From NCBI GenBank assembly GCA_021771815.1, contig JAETOE010000007.1, positions 1 through 64,000 of the forward strand: DNA of 64,000 nucleotides. The letters run 5' to 3'. Made by a program: the position numbers and the translations under genes. The DNA is from Roseburia hominis (GTDB lineage Bacteria > Bacillota > Clostridia > Lachnospirales > Lachnospiraceae). The notes beneath the pieces are model-generated. The model saw only the letters and a list, made by a program, of their open reading frames with translations, ran no database searches and had not been told where the DNA came from. The number at the start of each line of letters is the position of its first letter. Position 1 is the first letter of the stretch. This document shows, one piece after another, positions 21,857 through 30,581 of this stretch.

Positions 21857-23272
21857 ATGCAGGCAGCTCTTTCCCAAAAAGATGAAAAATTCCGCGATTT
21901 TTCCCTGAACGGCCCCATGGGCAGAGTCGTGTTATATGTAGGATTTCCGTTGGCGCTCTACCAGAGCCTGAATCAGCTTTTTAAAATACTCGATACGATG
22001 ATGGCGTCTCACATCGGTGCTTCCGCGGTGTCGGCGGTGGCGTATCTTTCGCAGATCAATATGATGCTCTCCGCGCTCGGCGGCGGGCTTGCGGTGGGCG
22101 CGAGCATCAAGGTCAGCCAGGCGTACGGCGCAGGAGATTTCGTGCTTGTCAAGAAGCGGGTGAGTACGATGTTCGCGCTGTGTGCGGTGCTCGGCGGCGC
22201 CATTTTGCTTGTGCTCGTGCCGTTCACGCCGGAATTTCTGCGGCTTATGAATACGCCCGAGGAATTCATTGCGGACGGAAGCACATATTTCCGCCTGGAG
22301 TTATTCGGCATGGTGATTACCTTTTTTAACAATGTCTATATTGCAATCGAGCGGGCGAGGGGCAATTCAAAGCGTATTCTTGTGCTCAACACCGGGGTCA
22401 TCGTCATAAAGCTTGTGCTCACGGCATGGTTCGTCTATGGTCTGAACGGGGATATCAATATGATCTCGCTTGCGACGATTGTCTCCCAGAGCCTTCTGCT
22501 GCTTGCGGCGGTTATCAATATGAACCAGAAGGGAAATGCGTTCGGCTTTTCCCTCAGGGCGATTACTTTTGAGAAGGAGACGGTAAAGCCGATGCTCGTG
22601 CTGTCGTTTCCTGTGATTGTAGAGAAAATTGCGTTTGCCATGGGTAAGGTCGTCGTAAATTCAATGAGCACGGTCTACGGTTCGTGGACCGTGGGCGCAC
22701 TCGGTATTTCCAACAACATCGGCGGCATCACGACCAATCCGCAGAACGGGTTTCAGGAGGGAGGCTCCTCGATCATCAGCCAGAACCTCGGCGCAGGCAA
22801 TCCCAAGCGGGCGCTTGGCGCATTCCGTTACGTCCTCTATATTAACGTCGTAATCGGCGCAGTGCTCATGAGCGCGTCGCTGCTGTGTCTGAATCAGTTA
22901 AGCTTTCTTTTTGCCGGGGATAACACGGAGTTTGCAGGCATGATTGCCGAAATCTATCGCTATGAGGCGATGGGCGCGATTCCGCTCGGCGTGAATGCCG
23001 CGGTGATGGCGCTGCTCTACGGTTTTGGAAAGACGAAGATTACGCTCGCGATGAATTTCTGCCGGGTGTTCCTGTTCCGCGTTCCCGTGCTCTGGGCACT
23101 GCAGCAGTTTACTGACCTTGGAAATGTCAGTGCGGGAATCGTTATGGCGGTCAGCAATATTGCAAGCGGCGTGCTTGCCGCGGCAGTCGGTGTGGTGGAG
23201 GTGCGCAGAATCTGCAGGCAGTACGGGATTTCCTACTTCGGCAAAGACGGAGGGATAAAGGAAGAAAGTTAG
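21857..23272 (+). CDS. MATE-family efflux transporter
   Basis: A 471-residue integral membrane protein with about 12 helices. Family features are GPMGRVVLYVGFPLALYQS, the QINMMLSALGGGLAVGAS segment near residue 70, and the paired domain repeat starting KPMLVLSFPVIVEKIAFAMG near 245. It would export drugs or cationic metabolites using a Na+ or H+ gradient. It diverges from the AraC regulator. The site AGGAAAAAAG is modest. Confidence 0.9.
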   Translation: MQAALSQKDEKFRDFSLNGPMGRVVLYVGFPLALYQSLNQLFKILDTMMASHIGASAVSAVAYLSQINMMLSALGGGLAVGASIKVSQAYGAGDFVLVKKRVSTMFALCAVLGGAILLVLVPFTPEFLRLMNTPEEFIADGSTYFRLELFGMVITFFNNVYIAIERARGNSKRILVLNTGVIVIKLVLTAWFVYGLNGDINMISLATIVSQSLLLLAAVINMNQKGNAFGFSLRAITFEKETVKPMLVLSFPVIVEKIAFAMGKVVVNSMSTVYGSWTVGALGISNNIGGITTNPQNGFQEGGSSIISQNLGAGNPKRALGAFRYVLYINVVIGAVLMSASLLCLNQLSFLFAGDNTEFAGMIAEIYRYEAMGAIPLGVNAAVMALLYGFGKTKITLAMNFCRVFLFRVPVLWALQQFTDLGNVSAGIVMAVSNIASGVLAAAVGVVEVRRICRQYGISYFGKDGGIKEES

Positions 23273-23334
23273 AAACACAGAAAAATTTCCCCTGATTTCT
23301 CGAAAATCCGGAACGCTGTGCCTATGGTTATAGA

Positions 23335-23363
23335 TTGCACTTGATTCAACTATATGTTAAGAT
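23335..23363 (+). promoter_or_regulatory. Promoter of the small protein gene
   Basis: TTGCAC (23335-23340), 17 bp, TAAGAT (23358-23363). Confidence 0.5.
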
Positions 23364-23401
23364 ATATTAAACATATGTTGAAACGAAAAGGGGATCGGGA
23401 C

Positions 23402-23620
23402 ATGGAAAAAAGAGGGGAATCAACCAAGATTGAAGAGGTACAGGTGATCGGAACGCATGGAAGAGGAGAAATCCTTTATGAAAAAGGAGATGAACTGAGC
23501 GAACTTATGCGTAAACTGGGAACACCGGAAGAGCAGGAGAGAGAAGAACGGATTCAAAGAAGACTTGCCGAGATAGAGGAATCCAGACGCAGACGGGAAG
23601 CGGCGCAAAAGAAAGACTAG
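23402..23620 (+). CDS. Small charged protein of unknown function
   Basis: A 72-residue protein. An N-terminal strand-like part (IEEVQVIGTHGRGEILYEKG) is followed by a highly charged helix rich in Arg and Glu. The ATG at 23402 is correctly spaced from AAGGGGAT; upstream in-frame ATGs lack such a site. It has its own promoter and stops 2 bp before the end of the convergent XRE gene. No family recognised. Confidence 0.6.
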   Translation: MEKRGESTKIEEVQVIGTHGRGEILYEKGDELSELMRKLGTPEEQEREERIQRRLAEIEESRRRREAAQKKD

Positions 23621-23621
23621 A

Positions 23622-23936
23622 CTAATCATCTAAGACGCCGGGCGACTTCATGACTTCTACAAGCTCCCGCAGAATGCGAATCTGCGCGTCGGTCAGATCT
23701 TTGACTTCAATGATCGCTGCATAGGGATCGGTCGCCGATCTGCCGAGAATGTAGTCGGTCGAGGTATGATAAATATCGGCAAGAGCAATCAGCTTATCGA
23801 TGCTCGGGTTACGTTCGGTCTTCTCATAGGCGCTGATCAGGGCAGGAGTAACACCAAGCCGGTTTGCGACAGCGCTCTGGGAGAGACGGTTCTTTTCGCG
23901 TAATTCAATTAAACGGTCTGCCATTGTTTTGTCCAT
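23622..23936 (-). CDS. XRE-family transcriptional regulator
   Basis: A 104-residue helix-turn-helix protein. The HTH lies at about 6-60 (SQSAVANRLGVTPALISAYE), then a dimerisation or sensing tail ending ELVEVMKSPGVLDD. SinR/phage-repressor-like. Three in-frame ATGs exist (23948, 23936, 23924); AAAGG abuts the first, so I prefer 23936. Its target is not evident. Convergent with the small protein gene. Confidence 0.8.
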   Translation of the reverse strand: MDKTMADRLIELREKNRLSQSAVANRLGVTPALISAYEKTERNPSIDKLIALADIYHTSTDYILGRSATDPYAAIIEVKDLTDAQIRILRELVEVMKSPGVLDD

Positions 23937-24047
23937 AATCGTTGCCATCCTTTCGGGTTTATTCTAACGGTTTGGCTGGTACTAAAGGTTTTGAAACAAT
24001 CAAATGAAAGTTGAAAGAGATATGACATAGAATATGGGTTTTCGGAC

Positions 24048-24104
24048 ATAAATATACCCTGCATACGGACGATTCAGAAGCGCCTGTATGCGGGGTATAT
24101 TTAT
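24048..24104 (-). terminator. Long hairpin downstream of the LCP gene
   Basis: ATAAATATACCCTGCATACG (24048-24067) pairs with 24084-24104 with two mismatches across a 14-nt loop. The U-rich outer arms suit termination on both strands, separating the LCP and XRE genes. Confidence 0.7.
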
Positions 24105-24178
24105 GGAAGCTGACAGGAAGCCTTTTGCCGAAACTTTGTTTTAGAGCTTCTTTGCCTGGGCAGTACAGCCGCCTGTGC

Positions 24179-25231
24179 TTAGAAGCCGTCGCCCTGCCGG
24201 AATCCGGTGTTGTTTATAATGGTATTGTTGTTTGTCTGTACCGTGTCGGACGGCGTGTAATCTGCCTCGTCGAACAGGAACTCATGAAGCTTTGTCACAT
24301 TTGATACAAGATCGCATGGGATAACGACGTCTCCGACTTTATCATACTTTTTCGCTACTTTTTCATACGGAAAGCCGTTGGTATCGCCGATTTTGTAATT
24401 GAAAATATTCGCGGTGAGCGAGATCAGGTCGGCATTGGAGAAGCTTGTCTCGATATCGCCGAACATCTGATTGATCAAGGCGTTGAGCGTCTTTAAATCG
24501 GAGCTTTGCGCTTTGTCTACCATGGCGGAAAGCACTGCGCGCTGGCGTTCGGTCCTCCTATAATCGTCGCCTCCGCCGTAGCGGATACGTGCGAAAGCAG
24601 TCGCCTGCACGCCGTCTAAGGTATAAGTTCCGCCGGAGGTCGGACATTTGGAGTTGTTTCCGGTAAGTCCGTTCAGCTCCTTGATGTAGCCGAGCATCAG
24701 GGTCGCCTCATCGTCGGTAATCGTTATCTCGACGCCGCCTAAGAGGTCGATGCATTCCACGACGGCGTTAAAGTCCACCGTCACATAATCGGTGATCGCG
24801 AGGTCGAGGTTCTTGTTGAGCATCGAGAGCGCCTGCTCCGGTCCGCCCTTGGCGTATGCTGCATTGCATTTCTGAAAGACGCCGTTTCCCGTGTCCAGAT
24901 AGGAATCGCGGTAGATGGAAACGAGTTTTACCTCGTGCGTCTTGTTATTGATCGTTGCGAGCATGATAACATCGCTTCGTCCCTCGGAAAGATTGCCGTT
25001 CGAACGGTTATCAAGACCGAAGAGAGCGATCGTCTGGTAATCTGCCATCGCGTCCTTCGTCTCTTCGGAAAGTCCTTCGTTGATGTGTACATTATCAAGA
25101 TTCAGTTCATTTTTCTGTATTTTTGAAAGCTTTACAACTGCGAAAAGAATCACCGCCAATATCAATAGCAGCAAGAGCTCACAGATCAGCAAAATGACTT
25201 TGCGCTTTGCTTTCTTTTGCCTTTTTTTCAT
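24179..25231 (-). CDS. LytR-CpsA-Psr (LCP) family cell-wall ligase
   Basis: A 350-residue membrane-anchored enzyme that transfers polymers from lipid carriers to peptidoglycan. A basic start and one membrane helix (about 11-33) precede the LCP domain (about 65-280), with SEGRSDVIMLATIN, VKLVSIYRDSYLD and the Arg-rich YRRTERQRAVL motif. A short Thr/Asn-rich tail follows. AGGAGG is upstream. The promoter carries a palindrome on its -10 and a TTAAGAA motif shared with the two-component operon at 30.5 kb. Confidence 0.93.
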   Translation of the reverse strand: MKKRQKKAKRKVILLICELLLLLILAVILFAVVKLSKIQKNELNLDNVHINEGLSEETKDAMADYQTIALFGLDNRSNGNLSEGRSDVIMLATINNKTHEVKLVSIYRDSYLDTGNGVFQKCNAAYAKGGPEQALSMLNKNLDLAITDYVTVDFNAVVECIDLLGGVEITITDDEATLMLGYIKELNGLTGNNSKCPTSGGTYTLDGVQATAFARIRYGGGDDYRRTERQRAVLSAMVDKAQSSDLKTLNALINQMFGDIETSFSNADLISLTANIFNYKIGDTNGFPYEKVAKKYDKVGDVVIPCDLVSNVTKLHEFLFDEADYTPSDTVQTNNNTIINNTGFRQGDGF

Positions 25232-25251
25232 TGTTCTGTCCTCCTGTTATG

Positions 25252-25335
25252 TATGATATGCTGTTTCGTATATCATAACACTGGAAAGAACTGCTTGTAA
25301 TAAAGGCTTTCTTAATATTGGCAGGTGATTCTTAA
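25252..25335 (-). promoter_or_regulatory. LCP promoter with palindrome and response-regulator-like sites
   Basis: Read on the minus strand: TTACAA (25300-25295), 17 bp, TATGAT (25277-25272). TATGATAT (25252-25259) and ATATCATA (25270-25277) form an 8-bp inverted repeat over the -10. Upstream, TTAAGAA occurs at 25315-25309 and inside TTAAGAATCACCT at 25335-25323. Confidence 0.6.
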
Positions 25336-25368
25336 AAATTTAAAAAGAACAAATGAAGATTTTAAGGA

Positions 25369-27306
25369 TTATAGTTCATTTGCCGTGTCGTAAGCGCTCT
25401 TTATGGCGTGTTCGATGTTGCTTGGGCGTTCGCCGGCGCAATCTCCCACATAGTGAAGAGGAACGCTGCAGCTTCCCATATCCGGGAGCTGCTTTTTTGC
25501 GCCGATTGCCAGAACGACGAAGTCTGCCGGGATAGTGAAGGTGTTTGGTTCCTGATCGGGCAGAGCCGTAGTAACTGTCACGGAATCGTTGTGAATTTCT
25601 TCTAAGCGCGTGTTCACATGGCGGATAACATGATAATCATCCAGCTCCTTCGTCAGAGTCGGAAGGATGGTACCGCTTTCTTCTTTGGCGATCTGGTCAA
25701 GCATTTCTACGATAGTGACCTCACATCCGAGGTGCGCTAAGTATTCTGCGGTTTCCACACCGACAAGTCCGCCTCCGATGACAATAGCTTTGCCAAAGAC
25801 GACGGCCTTTTTTGCAAGGACATCCCAGGCGCTTACCACGAGAGGAAGTTCGCTTCCTTTGATTGGCGGAATATTATTTATGGCTCCTGTCGCAACGATG
25901 ATGTCGTCGTATTTTTCGTAATCCTCCGGCGTTAAGGTTGTTCCGAAGCGGAAGGTGACAGGAAGTGTGTCGAGCACGGCTTCATAGTAGTTTAGGATCC
26001 GCATCATTTCTTCTTTTCTGGGAGGAACGCTGGCGATGAGGAGTTGACCGCCCGCCTGTAGGGATTTCTCATATATGGTGACGGAATGCCCCTTTAACGC
26101 GGCGACCCTTGCAGCCTCAAGACCTGCGATACCGGCGCCGATGATCGCAATATTCTTTTTGGAGACTGCTGTCTTGATGGTGCGTTTGCCTTCGTAGCCG
26201 TTTTCTGCATTGAGCACGCAGCTTAGGAACGCGCGGTTTTGGATATTGTCCGTACAGCCCTTATTACACATGATGCATGTACGCACGCAGGAAGGAGTAT
26301 TGTTTTCGCATTTTCTGACAAAATCAGGGTCGGCGAGCAGCGAGCGTCCTAAACCTATGATGTCTGCTTTTCCGGAAGCGACGATTGATTCCGCTGCATG
26401 CGGGGTAACGATTCTGCCGACACAGGAAACAGGGATGCCGACCGACTGCTTGATTTCGTTTGCGCAATATACGGTAAAGCCGTATGGCTGGGTTCCCATC
26501 GGGGGTATGGTATCCGCCATATTGCCGGTATGGTTTGCCTGTGCGACATGGATGGTGTCTACGCCGTATTTTTCCAGAAGAATGGCGAACTTTTTTGCCT
26601 CCTCTAATTCCAGACCGCCTTTTCCGCGCAGACCGCCGTCCTTTAACGGTGTTACGATCGGAAGCTTATAGTCGATAACCATATCCGGGACCGCCTTCTT
26701 TAAACGTTCCACAAGTGCGAGGGCAAAGCGGGTACGGTTCTCAAAGCTGCCGCCATAGGCGTCCGTGCGGTGGTTTAAGATTGTAGAACAGAGGGAACCT
26801 ACCAGTCTGTCACCGTGGATTTCGATGCAATCGATGCCGGCGCGCTCGGCTAATTTCGCACAAGCCTCCATCCGGTCCAATATAGTGGACAACTGTTCTT
26901 CTGTAACTTCATTGATGAAAAACTGCATATCATGGCGTAACTGTGCTCTCGCTTCGTCCATCTTTCCCTGTGCAAACAGTGCGTTCAGTGCGTCCACGTT
27001 GTACTCCGGGTGGAATAATTGGATACCGAGCTTACAGTCATTTGCATGGCAGGCATCCGCAAGGCGCTTAAAGGGAGCGATCTGCTCCTCCTTAAAGAGC
27101 TTTGGCGTCGGGGAGAAGGTTGCAACGGGAGCTACGTCTCCGATGACGATATAGCCGACGCCGCCCTCTGCCAGACGATTGTAAAACTGAAAGCTCTGTT
27201 CGCCGATGGAGCCGTCTCGCTCCTCATAACCTGTGGTCAGAGGCGGAAACATAATACGGTTTTTAAAGGTAGTTTTTCCTACTTTGATTGGTTCTAAAAT
27301 CTTCAT
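25369..27306 (-). CDS. Old-yellow-enzyme-type flavin/Fe-S oxidoreductase (2,4-dienoyl-CoA reductase-like)
   Basis: A 645-residue reductase. Residues 1-330 form the FMN-binding OYE barrel (FKNRIMFPPLTTGY, IDCIEIHGDRLVGS, FENRTRFALALVERL). A [4Fe-4S] cluster motif follows, CIMCNKGC near 345 plus flanking Cys. Residues about 380-640 have FAD/NAD-binding motifs IAIIGAGIAGLEAARVA and AIVIGGGLVGVETAEYL, then YVGDCAGERPSNIEHAIKSA. This is the FadH/BaiCD/enoate reductase architecture, which reduces alpha,beta-unsaturated acids, CoA esters or ketones. It is the last gene of an operon with an esterase and a GPH symporter. Confidence 0.92.
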   Translation of the reverse strand: MKILEPIKVGKTTFKNRIMFPPLTTGYEERDGSIGEQSFQFYNRLAEGGVGYIVIGDVAPVATFSPTPKLFKEEQIAPFKRLADACHANDCKLGIQLFHPEYNVDALNALFAQGKMDEARAQLRHDMQFFINEVTEEQLSTILDRMEACAKLAERAGIDCIEIHGDRLVGSLCSTILNHRTDAYGGSFENRTRFALALVERLKKAVPDMVIDYKLPIVTPLKDGGLRGKGGLELEEAKKFAILLEKYGVDTIHVAQANHTGNMADTIPPMGTQPYGFTVYCANEIKQSVGIPVSCVGRIVTPHAAESIVASGKADIIGLGRSLLADPDFVRKCENNTPSCVRTCIMCNKGCTDNIQNRAFLSCVLNAENGYEGKRTIKTAVSKKNIAIIGAGIAGLEAARVAALKGHSVTIYEKSLQAGGQLLIASVPPRKEEMMRILNYYEAVLDTLPVTFRFGTTLTPEDYEKYDDIIVATGAINNIPPIKGSELPLVVSAWDVLAKKAVVFGKAIVIGGGLVGVETAEYLAHLGCEVTIVEMLDQIAKEESGTILPTLTKELDDYHVIRHVNTRLEEIHNDSVTVTTALPDQEPNTFTIPADFVVLAIGAKKQLPDMGSCSVPLHYVGDCAGERPSNIEHAIKSAYDTANEL

Positions 27307-27324
27307 AACGATTCCTTCTTTCTA

Positions 27325-28071
27325 CTATTTAGCTAAAAAGTCTATAATTGCTTTTTCGCAGGCCGCGCGTGCCGGAAGGCTTGCAAAGTTGTGGTTGGCG
27401 CCCTCGATTGTGACATAGGTGCATGCGTCGCCGTAAACGGAGCAGTATTTCTGGCAGGTGCCGTCGTCTACAAGCTCATCGGCGGTTCCGCGAATCAGCA
27501 GAACCCGATTCTTGTAGCCTTCGGCGGTGGAAAACGGTTCGTACTGATGGAGGTCTTTATTGAAAGCAGTGGAGAATTTCTGTCCCTCGACATCCGCATA
27601 GAAGATGCCCTGCTCCTCCATCATCTGCGCGCGCTCCAATGCACCGAACCACATGCCGGCGCCCGGACATTGCAATACAAGTGCGGCCGGGTTTAAGCGG
27701 GGCGCGGCACAGGCGGCTACATAACCGCCCATGCTCTGTCCCGATAGAATCATATTGTCCGCTTCTGCCCAGGGCTGTGCTCTTGCCCAGTTGAAGATAT
27801 CCTCGGTGTCCTCCAGAAGCGAGGTAAAAGTCATATCGGAAAATTCGCCGTCACTGTCGCCGTTTCCGTACATGTCGAAGCGGACGCAGGCAATGCCGTT
27901 TGCCGCGAGTGCTCTTCCCATATGCGTATGTGCGTTTTTATAGCCGGTCTTTGTGCCGCCAAAGCCATGAATATGGACGAGTACCGGAGCGGTATCTTTT
28001 TCGTCCGGAAAGTCCAGGATTCCGCGGAGCGTATGACCGGAACGGTTTACAAGTTCAAGCTGTTTAATCAT
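27325..28071 (-). CDS. Alpha/beta hydrolase, feruloyl/cinnamoyl-esterase-like
   Basis: A 248-residue serine hydrolase without a signal peptide. The catalytic triad can be placed: Ser113 in SGQSMGG, Asp198 in GTADELVD and His227 in GANHNF. The oxyanion region is HIHGFGGTKTGY. The layout resembles small intracellular cinnamoyl esterases such as those of Lactobacillus and Butyrivibrio. It overlaps the symporter gene by 8 bp and lies 18 bp before the reductase gene, so all three act together, probably on an imported ester. Substrate is inferred. Confidence 0.85.
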   Translation of the reverse strand: MIKQLELVNRSGHTLRGILDFPDEKDTAPVLVHIHGFGGTKTGYKNAHTHMGRALAANGIACVRFDMYGNGDSDGEFSDMTFTSLLEDTEDIFNWARAQPWAEADNMILSGQSMGGYVAACAAPRLNPAALVLQCPGAGMWFGALERAQMMEEQGIFYADVEGQKFSTAFNKDLHQYEPFSTAEGYKNRVLLIRGTADELVDDGTCQKYCSVYGDACTYVTIEGANHNFASLPARAACEKAIIDFLAK

Positions 28072-29443
28072 TTGCCGCGCCCTCCTGTCGTCTCTTTGCC
28101 AATTCTTCCAGCATCTCGGCGGTTTTCTCCTTTGTTAGAGGATAGACGAATTTCAATACAAGGACAGCGAGTAGATAGCCTACGACGTAGATTCCGGTGT
28201 AGGTCTTCCAAAGGTTTCCTGCAAATTCCTCGCTCTGTACCTGAGCATTGACATTAAAGCCTGCGATGGCGAGTGCAAAGCTTCCCATACTTCCCGATAC
28301 AGCATTTGCAAGCTTGCGGAAGAAGGTGTATGCGGAGTATACGATACCTTCGTTCCTCTGACCGGACTGTAATTCCTGATAGTCGATCGCGTCGTTGACA
28401 AGCGCCCATACCAATACCTGAAAACCGCTGACGCCGAGGAAACAGATACCGTTGATAATGATAAAGAGCAGCGGGTTGTCAAGCGGGAAGAAGAACAGTA
28501 CTGCAAAAACGATGATGGAGAATGTGGCACTGTACATCGTCCACTCCTTCTTACCGAATTTCTTTGCCACGAACTTCGTTCCGATAAAGGCGATAAGGGA
28601 CCACAGTACGCTTAACATACCGGATACTGCCATGATTGCTACGTTTCCGAAGTAATCCCTAAATAAATAAGTGTTTAATGCATTTACCATGCCCGCGCCG
28701 ACGATTCCGATAAAGCTGGAGAGCATGACACCTAGGAGGGCGCGGTTTTTGGCGATTTCTTTCATAATCTGTACATAGCTTAACTTTTCCTGTTTAGGCG
28801 GCGCTGCCAGAATCACGCGCTCCTTGCACCAATGGCTTGTAATCATCAGACAGACAAAGCCGATACCGGCACAGACAGCGGCCATGATTAAGAAATTCTG
28901 CGGAACCGGCTGGTTGTCCTTGTAGAGGAACAATGGTCCGGTGATAACGATGACCGTCATAAAAATTGTTCCGCCAAGGCTGCGGTAACGTGAAAGATCG
29001 GTACGATGGTTGACATCATCTGTCATAACGCTCGATAAGCTTCCGAAAGGAACGTTTACGCATGTGTACATAATTTCATATGCCACGTAGGAAATGAACA
29101 TATAGGCAAGTCTTGCGCCATAAGCAAAATTGCTTACATTTACAAATCCAAGGATACACAGGACGGCGGTCGGGAAGGCGAAGGCTTTGATCCATGGAAT
29201 AAATTTGCCTTTTCCCTTGTTCTCCCGGCTGTCCACCAGCGCGCCGATGATCGGGTCGTTGATGGCGTCCCAGAATTTGGTGATGAGCATCAGAATACCG
29301 ACGTGAATCGGGTTGACCTTTAGTACCAGCGTGTAGAATATCGTCAGGTACATGGCGCGGAATTGCTCGGTGCAGCAGCATCCGAGATCGCCAAGGGTGT
29401 AACCGATTTTGTCCTTCATTGAAAATGGTCGTACATTGTTCAT
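28064..29443 (-). CDS. GPH-family (MelB-like) cation symporter
   Basis: A 459-residue transporter with about 12 helices. The N-terminal motif KIGYTLGDLGCCCTEQFRAM, the DAINDPIIGALVDSRENKGKG loop and the NVPFGSLSSVMT segment are typical of the glycoside-pentoside-hexuronide family, which couples uptake to Na+ or H+. First gene of the three-gene operon; AGGGGGA precedes its ATG. In this context the substrate may be a glycoside or an aromatic ester rather than a simple sugar. Confidence 0.9.
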   Translation of the reverse strand: MNNVRPFSMKDKIGYTLGDLGCCCTEQFRAMYLTIFYTLVLKVNPIHVGILMLITKFWDAINDPIIGALVDSRENKGKGKFIPWIKAFAFPTAVLCILGFVNVSNFAYGARLAYMFISYVAYEIMYTCVNVPFGSLSSVMTDDVNHRTDLSRYRSLGGTIFMTVIVITGPLFLYKDNQPVPQNFLIMAAVCAGIGFVCLMITSHWCKERVILAAPPKQEKLSYVQIMKEIAKNRALLGVMLSSFIGIVGAGMVNALNTYLFRDYFGNVAIMAVSGMLSVLWSLIAFIGTKFVAKKFGKKEWTMYSATFSIIVFAVLFFFPLDNPLLFIIINGICFLGVSGFQVLVWALVNDAIDYQELQSGQRNEGIVYSAYTFFRKLANAVSGSMGSFALAIAGFNVNAQVQSEEFAGNLWKTYTGIYVVGYLLAVLVLKFVYPLTKEKTAEMLEELAKRRQEGAAND

Positions 29444-29485
29444 AAAATCCCCCTTTTCCTCTTGTCAGGTTTGTTTGTTAATTTC

Positions 29486-29595
29486 ATTATAGGAGCGAGG
29501 TATCGTAAAACATATCCAATAATTGATTAGAAACTATGAAAAATTGATATATTGTAATAGTTGCACAGTTATGCTAACCTGTAATTAGAAACTAT
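29486..29595. promoter_or_regulatory. Divergent control region with paired operator-like repeats
   Basis: ATTAGAAACTAT occurs twice in direct orientation, at 29526-29537 and 29584-29595, 58 bp apart. The minus-strand -10 TATAAT (29491-29486) has no good -35 and lies next to the first copy, as expected when an AraC activator binds at the -35 region of the symporter operon. Confidence 0.6.
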
Positions 29596-29631
29596 CGTTA
29601 ATTTGACGGATGGGAGGGGAGGAAAATAAAG

Positions 29632-30489
29632 ATAAAGAGAGAAGACTATATTGCTTTAAAACACGATTTTCTGGAGGCGGAAACGAGACAATTTTCCCCC
29701 GGGAGATATTATATGATACTCTATGTCGCCAGGGGCACCTGCTATTTTGAGATAGATGATACAATGAGGTTCTGCAGTACGGAGGATATCATTCTTTTAA
29801 AGCCGGGGGAGAAAACGCTCATGCGCTTTAGGGGCGGCAGATACCAGCTACGGATATTGGAACTACGGATACTGCCTGAATATCTGTCGGAATTGTCGGA
29901 TGAGGCGACGGATCTGGAGGAGGGCTTTCGGTTCGTGCCGTTTAAGGTGACTGTAGTACATGCGGACAGTGAGGAGTCCATGCTGATTAAGAATATTGCT
30001 TTGAAATTGAGCAGTATGGGGCAGGAGACGGAGCATTACGGGCAGAAATTATACGAAAAGAGCTTGATTTCCATGCTGCTTGTGCTCTCCCTTCGGGCGT
30101 GTATCGAAGCCGATAAGGTGCACCGGACCAAGAACCGCAAGCACGTGCTGATGGACGATATTTTTATGTATATCAGGGAACATCTTACGGAAGAACTGAC
30201 CTTAGAACGTCTTGAAAAGGAGTTTTTTGTGAGCCGGTATCATATTTGCAGGGAATTTAAACGGCTCACCGGACAGACGCCTCATGCCTATATTGTCAAG
30301 GCGCGGCTTGATTTGTGCCGGAAGTATATCGAGCAGGGAATTTCTATTCGTGAGGTGTATGAGCAGGGGGGATTTGGCGGCTACAACCATTTTTTCAGGG
30401 CATTCAAAAAGGAGTATGGAGTCACGCCGATGGAGTATTACAGGAATCTGCAGATCGGCGAGCGGGAGCGAGGATCGGCGGAAATTTAA
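29632..30489 (+). CDS. AraC-family regulator of the divergent symporter operon (probable AUA start)
   Basis: A transcription factor of about 285 residues. The C-terminal double helix-turn-helix (about 180-280) has LTLERLEKEFFVSRYHICRE and SIREVYEQGGFGGYNHFFRA. The N-terminal half is cupin-like. An ATG at 29713 gives only 258 residues. Coding similarity continues upstream in frame (REDYIALKHDFLEAETRQFS), but that stretch has no ATG, GTG or TTG. GGAGG at 29618-29622 is well spaced for ATA 29632, and the resulting length is normal for the family. The ATG 29713 start, with GGGAG before it, remains possible. Presumed activator of the adjacent operon. Confidence 0.82.
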   Translation: MKREDYIALKHDFLEAETRQFSPGRYYMILYVARGTCYFEIDDTMRFCSTEDIILLKPGEKTLMRFRGGRYQLRILELRILPEYLSELSDEATDLEEGFRFVPFKVTVVHADSEESMLIKNIALKLSSMGQETEHYGQKLYEKSLISMLLVLSLRACIEADKVHRTKNRKHVLMDDIFMYIREHLTEELTLERLEKEFFVSRYHICREFKRLTGQTPHAYIVKARLDLCRKYIEQGISIREVYEQGGFGGYNHFFRAFKKEYGVTPMEYYRNLQIGERERGSAEI

Positions 30490-30540
30490 GAACTTATTAA
30501 GAAATCACCTCTATAACATTTCAAAGTTTCCTGTTAAAAT
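30486..30540 (+). promoter_or_regulatory. Promoter region of the two-component operon with 11-bp-spaced repeats
   Basis: TTAAGAA at 30486 and 30497 form direct repeats exactly 11 bp apart, the spacing bound by OmpR/PhoB-type regulators. The second reads on into TTAAGAAATCACCT. A -10 TAAAAT at 30535-30540 lacks a good -35, which suggests activation by the operon's own regulator. Confidence 0.55.
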
Positions 30541-30581
30541 AAATTGTAGTAGTACACAATAGGACACGAGGGGAGAATGTG

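Noticed and set aside
29609..29750. ATG 29610 as start of the AraC regulator
   Set aside because: It is in a different reading frame and meets a stop after about 46 codons.
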